NCBI GenBank assembly: GCA_937889545.1
Contig: CALAOT010000125.1
Location: 1-64,000 of the forward strand
From: an uncultured Opitutaceae bacterium
Lineage (GTDB): Bacteria; Verrucomicrobiota; Verrucomicrobiia; Opitutales; Opitutaceae
Direction of reading: 5' to 3'
DNA: 64,000 nucleotides
In this document: positions 54,143 to 63,782 of the stretch, piece by piece
Position numbering within the stretch: the first letter of the stretch is position 1
Layout of the letters: every line of letters begins with the position of its first letter
The notes under the pieces: generated by a model
What the model was told of the DNA's origin: nothing
Database searches by the model: none
The model's input: the letters and a program-made list of their open reading frames with translations, nothing else
Program-made: the position numbers and the translations under genes

Positions 54143-56455
54143 ATGAAATCCCGCGAGGAATCCGCCGGCCCCGAACAAGGCCCCGAGGAAGGGGAGCGAT
54201 GCGCCCACGGGCAGCAGGGGCGCAGGCCACCGGCGGGGGCTGCATACTACTGCCCGATGTGCCCTGGCGTGGAATCCGACGCACCGTGCGAATGCCCGAG
54301 GTGCGGCATGGCGCTGGAGCGCAACTCGGCCCGCGCCGCCAAGAAGGCGTACACCTGCCCGATGCACCCGCAGATCGAGCAGGATCAGCCCGGCGCCTGC
54401 CCGATCTGCGGCATGTCGCTCGAACCGAAGACCTTCGCGGCGGGCGCCGGCGAAGAGGCAAACCCCGAGCTGCGCGACATGACTAGGCGCTTCTGGGTCG
54501 GCGCCGCTCTCACGCTGCCCGTCCTCCTGCTTGCGATGGCGCACCTTGCGCCGGGCCTCGCCCACGCGGGCGAAGCGCCCCTTAGGCGGTGGGCCCAGTT
54601 CCTCCTGTCGACGCCCGTGGTATGGTGGGCCGGCTGGCCGTTCTTCGTGCGCGGCGCCCGTTCCTTCCGCACGGCCCGCTGGAACATGTTCACGCTTATC
54701 GCGCTCGGGGTGGGCTCGGCCTGGACCTACAGCACCGTTGCGTTCTTCCTGCCCGGCGTTTTCCCCGAGACCGCGCGCTCGCACGGCGCGGTGGAGGTCT
54801 ATTTCGAGGCCGCAGCAGTCATCGTCGTCCTTGTGCTCCTCGGCCAGGTGCTGGAGCTGCGCGCGCGCGCCCGAACCTCAAGCGCGCTGAGGGCGCTGCT
54901 GGACCTGGCTCCCGCCACGGCGATTCGGGTCACCGGCCGAGGCGAGGCGGAGGTTCCCCTCGCGGAGGTCGAGCCGGGCGACCGGCTGAGGGTTCGCCCG
55001 GGCGGGAAGGTGCCTGTCGACGGCGTTGTCGAGGAGGGCTCCTCCTCGGTGGACGAGTCGATGATCACGGGGGAATCGCTCCCGGTGGAGAAAAACGCCG
55101 GCGACCCGGTGACGGGCGGCACCATCAACGCAGCCGGGAGCTTTGTCATGCGCGCAGGAAAGGTGGGGGCCGACTCGCTGCTTTCGCGCATCGTGCGCAT
55201 GGTCGCCGACGCGCAGCGCAGCCGCGCGCCCGTCCAGGGCGTGGCCGACAGGGTCGCCGGCTTTTTTGTGCCGGCCGTCGCGGCGGTCGCCGCGGCGGCT
55301 TTCCTGGCCTGGTACTTCTTCGGCCCCGAGCCGCGCCTGGCCCACGCCATCGTCAACGCGGTTGCCGTGCTCATCATCGCCTGTCCTTGCGCGCTAGGCC
55401 TTGCGACCCCCATGTCCATCATGGTGGGCGTGGGCAGGGGCGCGCAGGCCGGCGTGCTCGTGAAGGATGCCGAGGCGCTCGAAAGCCTGGGGAAGGTCGA
55501 GTGGCTGGTGCTCGACAAGACCGGGACCCTCACCGAGGGGAAGCCCCGGCTCATGGAGGCCTGGGCCGCCCCGCCTCTCGGTGAAACGGCGCTCCTTCAG
55601 TTTGCCGCTTCGCTGGAGCGCGCCTCCGAGCATCCGCTTGCGACGGCCGTCGTGCGGGGCGCCGAGGGAAGGGGGATCGCTCTCCGGCCGGTCGCCGGGT
55701 TCCGCTCCGTTTCGGGCTCCGGCATCGCGGGCGTGGTGGACGGGAGGCCGGTCGTGGTCGGGAAGCCGAAGTTCCTCAACGAGGAAGGCGTGTCCCCGGA
55801 TGTCGCGCTCGAGGAGCGCGCGGCGTCCCTTGAGGCCGATGGAATGACCGTGCTTTTTGTCGGGGTCGACCGGAGGCCGGCCGGGCTGCTGGCGGTGGCC
55901 GATCCGGTCAAGGAGTCTTCCCGCGAGGCGATTGCGCTTCTGCATCAGCTCGGGGTGAAACTCGTGATGGTCACCGGAGACAACCGCCGCACCGCGGAGG
56001 CCGTGTCGCGCCAGCTCGGTCTTGACCGCTTCGAGGCCGAGGTCGAGCCGGCGGGCAAGATAGACAGGATCAACGCGCTCAGGCGGGGGGGCGCGTCCGT
56101 CGCCATGGCCGGCGACGGGGTCAACGACGCGCCCGCGCTCGCCGCAGCCGACGTGGGCATCGCCATGGGCGCAGGCACGGATGTCGCGATGGAAAGCGCG
56201 AGCGTCACTCTGGTGAATGGCGACCTGCGGGGCATCGCGAAGGCGATCCGCCTCTCTCGCGCGACGATGGCCAACATTCGCCAGAACCTCTTCTTCGCCT
56301 TCGTCTACAATCTGCTCGGCGTGCCTGTTGCGGCAGGCGCCCTCTATCCGTTTTTCGGGCTGGCCCTGAACCCGATGATCGCCGGGGCGGCCATGAGCCT
56401 TAGCTCGGTGTCGGTCGTCTCGAACGCCCTGCGCCTGCGCAGGATTCGGCTGTAG
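54143..56455 (+). CDS. copA: Copper-transporting P1B-type ATPase
   Basis: A 770-residue ATPase that exports copper, probably Cu(I). The N-terminus has two Cys-rich metal-binding motifs ([22 protein letters not shown] near 35-56 and [22 protein letters not shown] near 70-91) instead of the usual HMA domain. Eight membrane helices carry CPC near 412; the phosphorylation site DKTGTLT is near 457, TGES near 310, SEHPLA near 495 and GDGVNDAP near 657. The CPC motif and N-terminal type support copper/silver class. It is divergent from the CoA-transferase. Confidence 0.92.
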   Translation: MKSREESAGPEQGPEEGERCAHGQQGRRPPAGAAYYCPMCPGVESDAPCECPRCGMALERNSARAAKKAYTCPMHPQIEQDQPGACPICGMSLEPKTFAAGAGEEANPELRDMTRRFWVGAALTLPVLLLAMAHLAPGLAHAGEAPLRRWAQFLLSTPVVWWAGWPFFVRGARSFRTARWNMFTLIALGVGSAWTYSTVAFFLPGVFPETARSHGAVEVYFEAAAVIVVLVLLGQVLELRARARTSSALRALLDLAPATAIRVTGRGEAEVPLAEVEPGDRLRVRPGGKVPVDGVVEEGSSSVDESMITGESLPVEKNAGDPVTGGTINAAGSFVMRAGKVGADSLLSRIVRMVADAQRSRAPVQGVADRVAGFFVPAVAAVAAAAFLAWYFFGPEPRLAHAIVNAVAVLIIACPCALGLATPMSIMVGVGRGAQAGVLVKDAEALESLGKVEWLVLDKTGTLTEGKPRLMEAWAAPPLGETALLQFAASLERASEHPLATAVVRGAEGRGIALRPVAGFRSVSGSGIAGVVDGRPVVVGKPKFLNEEGVSPDVALEERAASLEADGMTVLFVGVDRRPAGLLAVADPVKESSREAIALLHQLGVKLVMVTGDNRRTAEAVSRQLGLDRFEAEVEPAGKIDRINALRRGGASVAMAGDGVNDAPALAAADVGIAMGAGTDVAMESASVTLVNGDLRGIAKAIRLSRATMANIRQNLFFAFVYNLLGVPVAAGALYPFFGLALNPMIAGAAMSLSSVSVVSNALRLRRIRL

Positions 56456-56587
56456 GAAGCGCCGATGCGCTGCAGGCCACTTTTGCGTGGATCAGGGGAC
56501 CCGGGATCGACAGCATCAAGCGTGCGGGTGCGTTGCTGCGCCGGCTGCGTTTGGCGCCCCGCCGGAACGAAACCCCACGATCTCCCC

Positions 56588-58630
56588 ATGAACACACGAC
56601 TCCACCGCCTGCCCCGAATTTCCCGCCCTTGGTGGCCGTCCGCCATGCTGGCCGTCGTCCTCGCGATCGCCGGAGGTGGAGCCCGGGCGGCCGAGGCCGC
56701 GCCTTCTCTCGCGGGGCTGGAGCTGCGGTCGCCCGACGGCCGCATCGTGGTCACGGTCAATCCGTCGGGCGCACTGAGCTACAGCGTGGCGGTCGACGGC
56801 ACGCCGGTCCTGAATGAGTCGCGGCTCGGCCTGCGCCTGCGCGACGGAGGGGTGCTCGGCGCCGATGTCGTGATGGTGGATGCGTCGCGCGCGGAGAGCG
56901 ACAGCACCTGGGCCAACCTGCTCGGGAAACGGCGCGACGTGCGCGACCATCACCGCGAACTCACCGTCACGCTGCGCGAGAAGCGGGACCCGGGGCGGAC
57001 GTTCTCGGTTGTGTTCCGGGCCTTCGACGACGGCGTGGGCTTCCGCTACGTGCTACCAAGCCCGGGCGGCGCGGCGGGCTTCATTGTGGACGAGGAGCTC
57101 ACGCAATTCGCCTTCACCGCGGACAACGTGTGCTTCGCGGGCGACCATGTCGCGGTCCCGCCGGACGCCTACGACTCGCGCGGCGGCTTCCACGGCTCGC
57201 AGGAGTGGGAGTTCAGGAGGCAGCGGCTCTCCGATCTGCCGATCGAGACCGTGACCGGATTGCCGCTGCTTACGCACACCCCCGCCGCGTGGGTCGCGGT
57301 CACGGAGGCCGACCTCGTCGACTGGGCCGGCCTCTGGCTGGCCCGCGAGCCGCAGGCCGCGGGCACGACCGCGGTGACGCTGCGCGGCCGGCTCGCGCCG
57401 CGGTGGGACGGGCAAGGCCTGGTGGTCGGCTCGTTGCCGCACGCGTCCCCTTGGCGGGTCCTTCTGATCGGGCGGGAGCCGGGCCGCCTCATCGAGAGCG
57501 ACGTGGTTCTCAACCTGAGCGCACCCTGCCAGATCGCCGACACGTCGTGGATCAGGCCGGGGATGATGGCGTGGGACCGTTGGTGGTCCGGCATAGGGCG
57601 GATGGACACGGGCACGATGAAGGACTTCATCCAGTTCGCCGCCGAGATGGGCTGGCCCTATCAGCTCGTCGACGGCGGCTGGTACGCGGGCACCCAGAGT
57701 CCCGGCTCCGACATCACCAGGCCGGCTCCCGACGTGGACATGGGCGAGCTCCTGCGCTTCGCGGCGCAGAGCAAGGTGCGGCTCTGGGTCTGGCTTTACT
57801 GGAGCGATGTCGACAAGGGCGATGCGTACAGGCAGGCGTTCGCCCTCTACGAAAAGTGGGGGCTCGCCGGGGTGAAGATCGATTTCATGGACCGGGACGA
57901 CCAGGAGATGGTGAACTGGTACGAGAAGATCACGCGCGCCGCGGCCGAACATCACCTGCTGGTGGATTTCCACGGCGCCTTCAAGCCCACCGGGATGATC
58001 CGCACCTGGCCCAACCAGATCACGCGCGAGGGCATTCTCGGCAACGAGTACAATAAATGGAGCCGGCGCGTCACCCCGGAGCATCGCGTCACCTTGCCGT
58101 TCACCCGCTTTCTGGCCGGTCCCGGCGACTTCACGCCCGGCGGCTTCGTCAACCGCCCGCCGGAGCGGTTCCAGACAAACGTCTCGCCCACGCAGGTGCA
58201 GTGCACGCGCGCCGGCCAGCTCGCGCTGTTCGTCGCGTACGACAGCCCGGTCATGTGCGTGTGCGACCACCCCTCCAACCTGCGCGGCCAGCCCGGAATC
58301 GACTTCCTGCGGCTCGTGCCGACTGTGTGGGATGAGACCCGCGTGCTCTCGGGCGTCGTGGCCGAGCACCTCGTGATGGCCCGGCGCTCCGGGCCCGCCT
58401 GGTACCTCGGCGCACTGAACAACAGCTACGCCCGCGTGCGCAGCGTGAAGCTGGATTTCCTTGACCGGCCGGGCAGGTGGCGCGTCCGCTGGTGGCACGA
58501 TGCGGCCGACAGCGCCGAGAATGCGGAGCACATCGTGGTGGAGGAACGCGACGTGTCGGCCCAGGATACGCTCGACCTGCGCATGGCGCCGGGAGGCGGG
58601 GCAGTCATGCGCTTTGTCAGCGTTCCCTGA
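56588..58630 (+). CDS. GH97 family glycoside hydrolase, secreted
   Basis: A 680-residue exported enzyme with a signal peptide (about 1-36). Residues ~45-300 form the N-terminal beta-sandwich, ~330-600 the catalytic barrel beginning MMAWDRWWSG, and ~600-680 the C-terminal sandwich. The barrel has GVKIDFMDRDDQ near 430, where the aspartate matches the nucleophile of the retaining GH97 group (alpha-galactosidase type) rather than the SusB-like inverting group, and VDFHGAFKP near 470. Substrate is probably an alpha-galactoside or related glycoside; the mechanism call is inference from one position. ATG 56588 fits the signal peptide. Confidence 0.88.
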   Translation: MNTRLHRLPRISRPWWPSAMLAVVLAIAGGGARAAEAAPSLAGLELRSPDGRIVVTVNPSGALSYSVAVDGTPVLNESRLGLRLRDGGVLGADVVMVDASRAESDSTWANLLGKRRDVRDHHRELTVTLREKRDPGRTFSVVFRAFDDGVGFRYVLPSPGGAAGFIVDEELTQFAFTADNVCFAGDHVAVPPDAYDSRGGFHGSQEWEFRRQRLSDLPIETVTGLPLLTHTPAAWVAVTEADLVDWAGLWLAREPQAAGTTAVTLRGRLAPRWDGQGLVVGSLPHASPWRVLLIGREPGRLIESDVVLNLSAPCQIADTSWIRPGMMAWDRWWSGIGRMDTGTMKDFIQFAAEMGWPYQLVDGGWYAGTQSPGSDITRPAPDVDMGELLRFAAQSKVRLWVWLYWSDVDKGDAYRQAFALYEKWGLAGVKIDFMDRDDQEMVNWYEKITRAAAEHHLLVDFHGAFKPTGMIRTWPNQITREGILGNEYNKWSRRVTPEHRVTLPFTRFLAGPGDFTPGGFVNRPPERFQTNVSPTQVQCTRAGQLALFVAYDSPVMCVCDHPSNLRGQPGIDFLRLVPTVWDETRVLSGVVAEHLVMARRSGPAWYLGALNNSYARVRSVKLDFLDRPGRWRVRWWHDAADSAENAEHIVVEERDVSAQDTLDLRMAPGGGAVMRFVSVP

Positions 58631-58716
58631 TTTCTAGCCGCGGCCCGAACCGACACGCTTTCGCCGCTAAGGCGATTGCCACGCAGGAGCCAATCCCGCA
58701 GCCTCGGCTCATTCTC

Positions 58717-59463
58717 GTGAAGGCTGCCATTTATGCGCTTCCCCTGGTTGCGGCGATTGCCGGCTGTGTTTCCGTCCAGACGAGTCCCCCGCCGGACGGT
58801 TCCCCGGGGCTGCAGTCCGCTGCTCCCGCAACCCGTCCCGCGTGGGAGCGGGAATGGGCCTACCTGTCGAGGTACCGCGAGGCCAACGCCCAGCTGGCTC
58901 CCCCGGCGGCAGGGGAGAAGCGCGTCGTATTTCTCGGCGACTCGATCACCGAGAGCTGGGCCGCCGCCGGAGGTTTCTTTCCCGGGAAACCGTATGTAAA
59001 CCGGGGCATTGGCGGCCAGACCACGGCGCAGATGCTGGTCCGTTTCCGCCAGGATGTCATCGGGCTCAGGCCCGCCTTGGTTGTGATCCTGGCCGGGACC
59101 AACGACATTGCGGCAAACGGCGGCCCCACCACGCTGGAGGCGATCGAGGACAACCTGCAATCGATGGCCGAGCTCGCCAAGCTCAACGGCATCCGCGTGA
59201 TCCTGGCGTCCGACCTGCCCGCGATCGACTATCCCTGGCGCCGGGGCCTCCAGCCCGCGGACAGGATCTCCGCGCTCAACCGCTGGATCGCGGAATACTG
59301 CGCGAAAGACGGCCTGGTGTACCTCGACTACTACTCGGCGATGGTGGATCAGAAGCGCGGCCTGCAGCCGGAACTGTCCGGCGACGGAGTTCATCCATCG
59401 GCCGCCGGGTTCGCCGTGATGGCCCCTCTGGCGGAGAAGGCGATCCGGGAGGCCTTGGATTGA
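58717..59463 (+). CDS. SGNH/GDSL-type esterase lipoprotein
   Basis: A 248-residue lipoprotein with lipobox ending at C17 (LPLVAAIAGC). The SGNH catalytic blocks are complete: serine 76 in FLGDSITESW, the NRGIGGQ glycine block near 92, GTND near 120 and the DGVHP block near 223 with catalytic Asp and His. Secreted SGNH enzymes often remove acetyl or other ester groups from polysaccharides. Starting from GTG 58717, 86 bp after GH97, it may be part of the same transcript and act on the same substrate. Confidence 0.88.
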   Translation: MKAAIYALPLVAAIAGCVSVQTSPPPDGSPGLQSAAPATRPAWEREWAYLSRYREANAQLAPPAAGEKRVVFLGDSITESWAAAGGFFPGKPYVNRGIGGQTTAQMLVRFRQDVIGLRPALVVILAGTNDIAANGGPTTLEAIEDNLQSMAELAKLNGIRVILASDLPAIDYPWRRGLQPADRISALNRWIAEYCAKDGLVYLDYYSAMVDQKRGLQPELSGDGVHPSAAGFAVMAPLAEKAIREALD

Positions 59464-59657
59464 GGGGGGTGCCGGCGGGTCGCTCGGAGTTCCGCGCGGC
59501 GCGCGCCCCGAACGGGCCCGCCTGACGCCCGCGTTGGGGCCGGTGCCTCAGCGTGGCATGCCAATGGCCGGGCCCCGGATCCGATCGTCCCCAAAAGGGC
59601 GCCGCTCCGCCTTGCCAAACCAGGAATCGAACGGTAGAAGGGCGGCCCGCTAAGACT

Positions 59658-60080
59658 ATGACCTTATCGAATACATCACCCACCCGCTCGGTTATGTTCA
59701 GAAACGCCCTGGTCGTGCTGGGCTGCTCCTTCATTCTCGCGGTCGCACAGGTCCAGGCGGTGAAAGCCGCCAATACCGCGGTGTTGCAGCCCCTGGAGGA
59801 CAAGGCTCCGGCCCTGCCCGTGACCTGCACCTTCGAGAAGGTGACCGAGGGCGAGAACGGCCCGTACATCCTGAAGCTGAAGAACGTCTCGAATAACGCC
59901 ATTGCGGTCAGCGTCCAGGTGCTCTCGAGCGTGACGTTTCATGCCAACTCAAGGATCCGGAACTTCCCCGACCACGTCATCGATCCGGGCCAAGTGTGGA
60001 CCATCACTGAGCTTGCCGCGTCCGACAAGGTCACGGTCAGCGCCAAGGGTCTTGCCCCGACCGAGCTGGCTGTCCCGTAG
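59658..60080 (+). CDS. Small secreted protein of unknown function
   Basis: Not recognised. A 140-residue product with an N-terminal hydrophobic stretch (about 13-31) and likely signal cleavage near VKAAN. The mature ~100 residues form a beta-rich domain resembling an immunoglobulin-like fold (alternating strands with LKLKNVSNNAIAVSVQVLSS and ITELAASDKVTVSAKG). ATG 59694 gives a shorter signal and is also possible. A hairpin 30 bp after the stop may end its transcript. Confidence 0.6.
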   Translation: MTLSNTSPTRSVMFRNALVVLGCSFILAVAQVQAVKAANTAVLQPLEDKAPALPVTCTFEKVTEGENGPYILKLKNVSNNAIAVSVQVLSSVTFHANSRIRNFPDHVIDPGQVWTITELAASDKVTVSAKGLAPTELAVP

Positions 60081-60384
60081 GCCTGCTTGGATTGAATCCG
60101 CCGGGCGCAGGGAGGCGCCAGCCTGGCGGCCTTCCATCCAGGCGCGCCATGCCCGCGCCCGATTCGTCGGCAGAGCCGTGCCTTCAGTTTCAATCCTCCG
60201 CCTTCCGCCGCACAGGCGGCAAGGCGAGGAACCCTGAGAAAACCTCGCGGGCGCGAGGGATCAATCCTGCCTGGCAAGCAAGGACTCCCGGCCGGTTGGC
60301 GGGAGGGGACGCGGAAGCTCGGGGCGCCCGGCCTGAATGGCGGTTTTGGATTGGCGTGGATTAAAACGCCCGTGAAGTGGAGCC
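60081..60384. other. Intergenic stretch with one hairpin, no gene
   Basis: A 304-bp gap between the small secreted protein and the M48 peptidase. Apart from the terminator-like hairpin at 60111-60135 I see no coding signal. The peptidase promoter should lie in the right half. Confidence 0.4.
60111..60135 (+). terminator. Hairpin after small secreted protein gene
   Basis: GGAGGCGCCAG pairs with CTGGCGGCCTTCC apart from two single-base bulges, with a tiny loop, 30 bp after the stop codon. No T-run follows, so a terminator role is possible but not certain. Confidence 0.35.
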
Positions 60385-61623
60385 ATGGGCTGGTTTACGC
60401 TCTTCATGGTTGTGTTGGTGATTCTGCGCCTGGCGGCCCAGCTGGCTTTGGAGGCCTTGAACCGGATGGAGGCCCGCCGCAACGCAATGCGGTGTCCGGA
60501 TGCGCTGGCGGAGGTCATGGATGCCGCGACGTATGCGAGGTCGGTCCATTACACCGTGGCAAAAAGCCGGTTCGGTTCCGTGCAGGCGGCTTATGATGCG
60601 GCGGTCCTGCTGGCTTTGCTGTTCAGCGGCGCCCTGCCGTGGCTGTGGGCGAGGCTGGACGGCCTGGCGCCCGGCAAGGCGTGGAGCGGGGCGCTTTTCC
60701 TCGTCGTCACCGGGATCGTGCTCGGGCTGCTGGGACTGCCTTTCGAGTGGTGGTCGCGGTTCCGGCTGGAGGGAAGATTCGGCTTCAACAACAGCACGCT
60801 TGGCCTTTGGGCGGCCGACCAGATCAAGTATGCGCTGCTCGGGCTCGTCATCGGCTTCCCGCTCATGTGGCGGGTGCTGGCGCTCGTGGGCTGGGCCGGC
60901 CCGCTCTGGTGGTTGTGGGGCTTCGCCCTGCTGTTTGGCTTTCAGATTCTGATGATTGTGCTCTACCCCAAGCTCATCCTGCCGCTGTTCAACAGGCTCT
61001 CGCCGCTGCCCGAGGGCGATCAGCGAGAACGCCTGCTGGCCTTGTCCGAGCGCGCGGGATTCCGGGCGAGAACCATCGGTGTGATGGACGGCAGCAAGCG
61101 CTCCGGCCACTCCAATGCCCTCTTCACGGGCTTCGGCCGCTTTCGCCGCATTGTCATCTTCGACACGCTGATGGCCCAGCTCGCCCCGGAGGAGCTTGAA
61201 GCGGTGCTTGCGCACGAGATCGGCCACTACAAGTGCGGGCACGTCCCAAGATTCATCGCCCTGATGGCGCTCCTGCAATTCGGGGCATTCGCGCTCGTCG
61301 CATGGCTGGCCCGTGCGCCCTGGTTCAACGCAGCATTCGGCCTTCCCGGGGGGGTGCTCGCGCCGGCCTTCCTTCTGTTCGGCCTGCTGGGCGGCCTGGT
61401 GACTTTCTGGCTTGCGCCCGCCGGCAACTGGCTGTCGAGAAGGAACGAATTTGAGGCTGACGCCTTTGCCAGGGGCGCCATCGGCTCAAGCGCCCCGATG
61501 ATCGGCGCATTGCGCAAGCTTTCACGGGAAAACCTTTCCAATCTGACCCCGCATCCCGTCTACAGCATGGTATATTATTCCCACCCGACGCTTGTTGAGC
61601 GCGAACGCGCCTTGCAAAGATAG
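60385..61623 (+). CDS. M48 family (Ste24-like) membrane metallopeptidase
   Basis: A 412-residue integral membrane zinc peptidase of the CAAX prenyl protease 1 type. Zinc ligands are H277 and H281 in HEIGH with catalytic E278, and a glutamate in NEFEADAFA near 355. The MDGSKRSGHSNALFTGFG motif near 235-250 and about seven membrane helices (two near the N-terminus, two around 155-195, two after 285) match the subfamily. In bacteria it is thought to cut membrane proteins in quality control. ATG 60385 begins directly at helix 1. Confidence 0.92.
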   Translation: MGWFTLFMVVLVILRLAAQLALEALNRMEARRNAMRCPDALAEVMDAATYARSVHYTVAKSRFGSVQAAYDAAVLLALLFSGALPWLWARLDGLAPGKAWSGALFLVVTGIVLGLLGLPFEWWSRFRLEGRFGFNNSTLGLWAADQIKYALLGLVIGFPLMWRVLALVGWAGPLWWLWGFALLFGFQILMIVLYPKLILPLFNRLSPLPEGDQRERLLALSERAGFRARTIGVMDGSKRSGHSNALFTGFGRFRRIVIFDTLMAQLAPEELEAVLAHEIGHYKCGHVPRFIALMALLQFGAFALVAWLARAPWFNAAFGLPGGVLAPAFLLFGLLGGLVTFWLAPAGNWLSRRNEFEADAFARGAIGSSAPMIGALRKLSRENLSNLTPHPVYSMVYYSHPTLVERERALQR

Positions 61624-61692
61624 GTCGATACCCGCTTTTTGGGCCCCATATGTCGCTCTTCCTTTTCGAGGCTCCAGTCTGCTGAAGCGGTC

Positions 61693-62628
61693 GTGAAATA
61701 TCGAATCCTCGGCGATACCGGCTTGAAGGTCTCCATACTTGGGTTTGGCGGCTCATCGCTCGGCTCAGTCTTTCATGAGATCGATGAAATGGAGGGGATT
61801 CGCACTGTCCGCATCGCCATCGAGCATGGGATTAACTTCATCGATACCGCGCCGTTTTACGGTCTCACAAAGGCCGAGGCCGTCTTGGGAAAGGCGCTCC
61901 GGGAGATTCCGCGCGAAAAATACATCTTGGCCACGAAAGTTGGGCGCTATGGGTACAAGGAGAGGGATTTCGATTTTTCGGCTCGACGCGTGACTCGCAG
62001 CGTGGACGAAAGCCTGGCGCGCCTGGGCGTGGACTATGTGGATTTTATCCAGGTTCACGACATGGAGTTTGGCAGCGTAGAGCAGATAGTGACCGAGACC
62101 ATTCCCGCGTTGCGCAAGGTGCAGGTCGCCGGAAAGGCGCGCCATGTCGGCATCACGTGCCTGCCTCTTCGCCTCTTCCGGTCAGTGATGGAGCGTGTCC
62201 AAGTCGATCAAATCCAATCCTACTGTCACTATTGCCTGAACGACACGTCGCTGGCCTCCCTGCTGCCGTATCTCCTGGAAAAGGGCGTTGGGATAGTCAA
62301 TTCCGCGCCCATGGCGATGCGTATGCTTACCCTGGATGGCCCTCCGGACTGGCATCCGGCGCCCGAACGGGTGCGCGCCAAGTGCGCGGAGGCAGCAAGA
62401 TTCTGCGCAAGGCGCGGGAGCGATCTGAGCAGGCTGGCCCTGCAGTTCTCCATCGCCCGTCCCGAGATCGCCACGAACGTCGTTGGAACGGCCAACCCGG
62501 AGCGAATCCTCCAGAATATCCGTGAGGTTGAGGAGCCGATAGACCCGGAGTTGCTCTCGGATGTTCAGCGGATCCTGAGCCCCGTCCACGATGTCACCTG
62601 GCAGTCCGGACGCCCAGAAAACAATTGA
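61693..62628 (+). CDS. Aldo/keto reductase, L-galactose/D-threo-aldose dehydrogenase-like
   Basis: A 311-residue aldo/keto reductase. Catalytic residues are in place: D51 and Y56 (DTAPFYG), K82 (ATKVG) and H122 (QVHD). The N-terminal LGDTGLKVSILGFGGSSLGSVF resembles plant L-galactose dehydrogenase and bacterial L-fucose/D-threo-aldose dehydrogenases, which oxidise sugars with NAD. GTG 61693 fits the family start; an upstream TTG is less likely. No other sugar pathway gene is next to it. Confidence 0.87.
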   Translation: MKYRILGDTGLKVSILGFGGSSLGSVFHEIDEMEGIRTVRIAIEHGINFIDTAPFYGLTKAEAVLGKALREIPREKYILATKVGRYGYKERDFDFSARRVTRSVDESLARLGVDYVDFIQVHDMEFGSVEQIVTETIPALRKVQVAGKARHVGITCLPLRLFRSVMERVQVDQIQSYCHYCLNDTSLASLLPYLLEKGVGIVNSAPMAMRMLTLDGPPDWHPAPERVRAKCAEAARFCARRGSDLSRLALQFSIARPEIATNVVGTANPERILQNIREVEEPIDPELLSDVQRILSPVHDVTWQSGRPENN

Positions 62629-62818
62629 TCTGCTTTGGCAACGGCGCTGGCCGTCCGCGTCAAAGACGGGCATCGGCCGTGCGCGTGAGCGTACTGTGGC
62701 TGGATAGGGAACAGGCGACCGACTGAACCACCAGTGCGTTGAAGGAACGGCCCGATCTCAAGGCCCCGCGGGACACGTCCGGAACCGGGAAATCCAAGGC
62801 CAGATAATTTAGTTGTTG

Positions 62819-62828
62819 CTTAATTAAG
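62819..62828. promoter_or_regulatory. Palindrome in the ArsR-gene promoter
   Basis: CTTAATTAAG is a perfect 10-bp palindrome within the AT-rich stretch 62804-62842, 22 bp before the arsR-type start. Neighbouring ACTTAAACAA and TTAGTTGTTG suggest an imperfect longer inverted repeat. This is the likely self-operator of the ArsR-type regulator. Confidence 0.45.
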
Positions 62829-62850
62829 GTGCTACTTAAACAATGCCGGC

Positions 62851-63192
62851 ATGCAAAGCCTCCTCGCCATCGCCGATCCGAAGCGTCGGCGGATTGTTGA
62901 ACTGCTCGCCGTGCGCGAACGGACCGCTGGCGAACTCGTCGATGAATTCGACATAAGCGCCCCTGCGATTTCCCAGCATCTGAAAGTGCTGCACGAGGCC
63001 GGACTCGTGACCGTTCGCGCCGAGGGCCAGTCCCGTGTACAGGCCCTCAATCCCGATGGCTTCGGGGACCTAGAAGCCTGGCTGGAGAAGACGCGATCGG
63101 TTTGGTCGCACCGGCTTGACGCCCTTGAGTGTGAGTTGCGCGCGGAAGACGAGTCGAACGAACAGAAACGGAAAAAGAGAACTTCATCATGA
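62851..63192 (+). CDS. ArsR family transcriptional regulator
   Basis: A 113-residue winged-helix repressor. The HTH is at about 25-60 (TAGELVDEFDISAPAISQHLKVLHEAGLV) with the wing following. There is no CxC metal motif, so it belongs to the non-metal group that is usually paired with SRPBCC genes. Its stop overlaps the SRPBCC start by 4 bp, so both are co-translated. Confidence 0.92.
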   Translation: MQSLLAIADPKRRRIVELLAVRERTAGELVDEFDISAPAISQHLKVLHEAGLVTVRAEGQSRVQALNPDGFGDLEAWLEKTRSVWSHRLDALECELRAEDESNEQKRKKRTSS

Positions 63193-63743
63193 AAGCAAAC
63201 GATATACACGGCGAGTTCACCGGCCCAGCGGAGGTGCGCCTCGTGCGCACGCTGCCCGGCCCCATCGAGCGCATCTGGGACTATCTCACCGACTCTGAGA
63301 AGCGCAGCCACTGGTTTGCGGGTGGGCCGATGGAGCTGCGCAAGGGCGGCAAGCTCACGCTCCACTTTCGGCACCGGAATCTCGCGCCGGACGAGACGCC
63401 GCCGGAGGAACACAAGCAGCATCACGACCCCGGCACCAGCATGGAGGGAGTCGTCACCCGCTGCGAACCGCCGCGTGTGCTCGCTTTCACGTTTGGCAGC
63501 GCCAGAGAATCCGAGACGACGTTTGAGCTGACGCCGCAGGGCAAGAATGTGCTGGTCGTCCTAACGCACCGCGCCCGCGGCGGCGACGTGCCGTATATGG
63601 CCGATTTCGGTGCGGGCTGGCACACGCACTTCGCCCACCTCATCGCCCTGCTCGAAGGTGCCCCGCGTCCGCCCTTCTGGCCCCTTCACGCCAAGCTCAA
63701 GGCCGACTACGAAAAACTTCGGGTCGCAGCGCAACAGTCCTGA
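63189..63743 (+). CDS. SRPBCC (AHSA1-like) domain protein
   Basis: A 184-residue START-like protein of the AHSA1 type: RTLPGPIERIWDYLTDSEKRSHWFAGG near 19-45, and the GAGWHTHFAHLIALLEG helix near 145-161. These proteins form a hydrophobic cavity for small ligands; the function of the ArsR-coupled subgroup is unknown. It is followed 39 bp later by a DUF899 gene, a common partner set. Confidence 0.9.
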   Translation: MKANDIHGEFTGPAEVRLVRTLPGPIERIWDYLTDSEKRSHWFAGGPMELRKGGKLTLHFRHRNLAPDETPPEEHKQHHDPGTSMEGVVTRCEPPRVLAFTFGSARESETTFELTPQGKNVLVVLTHRARGGDVPYMADFGAGWHTHFAHLIALLEGAPRPPFWPLHAKLKADYEKLRVAAQQS

Positions 63744-63782
63744 ATGATCCCACTCAATCGTCGTTCCTGAATCACTCCTTCC

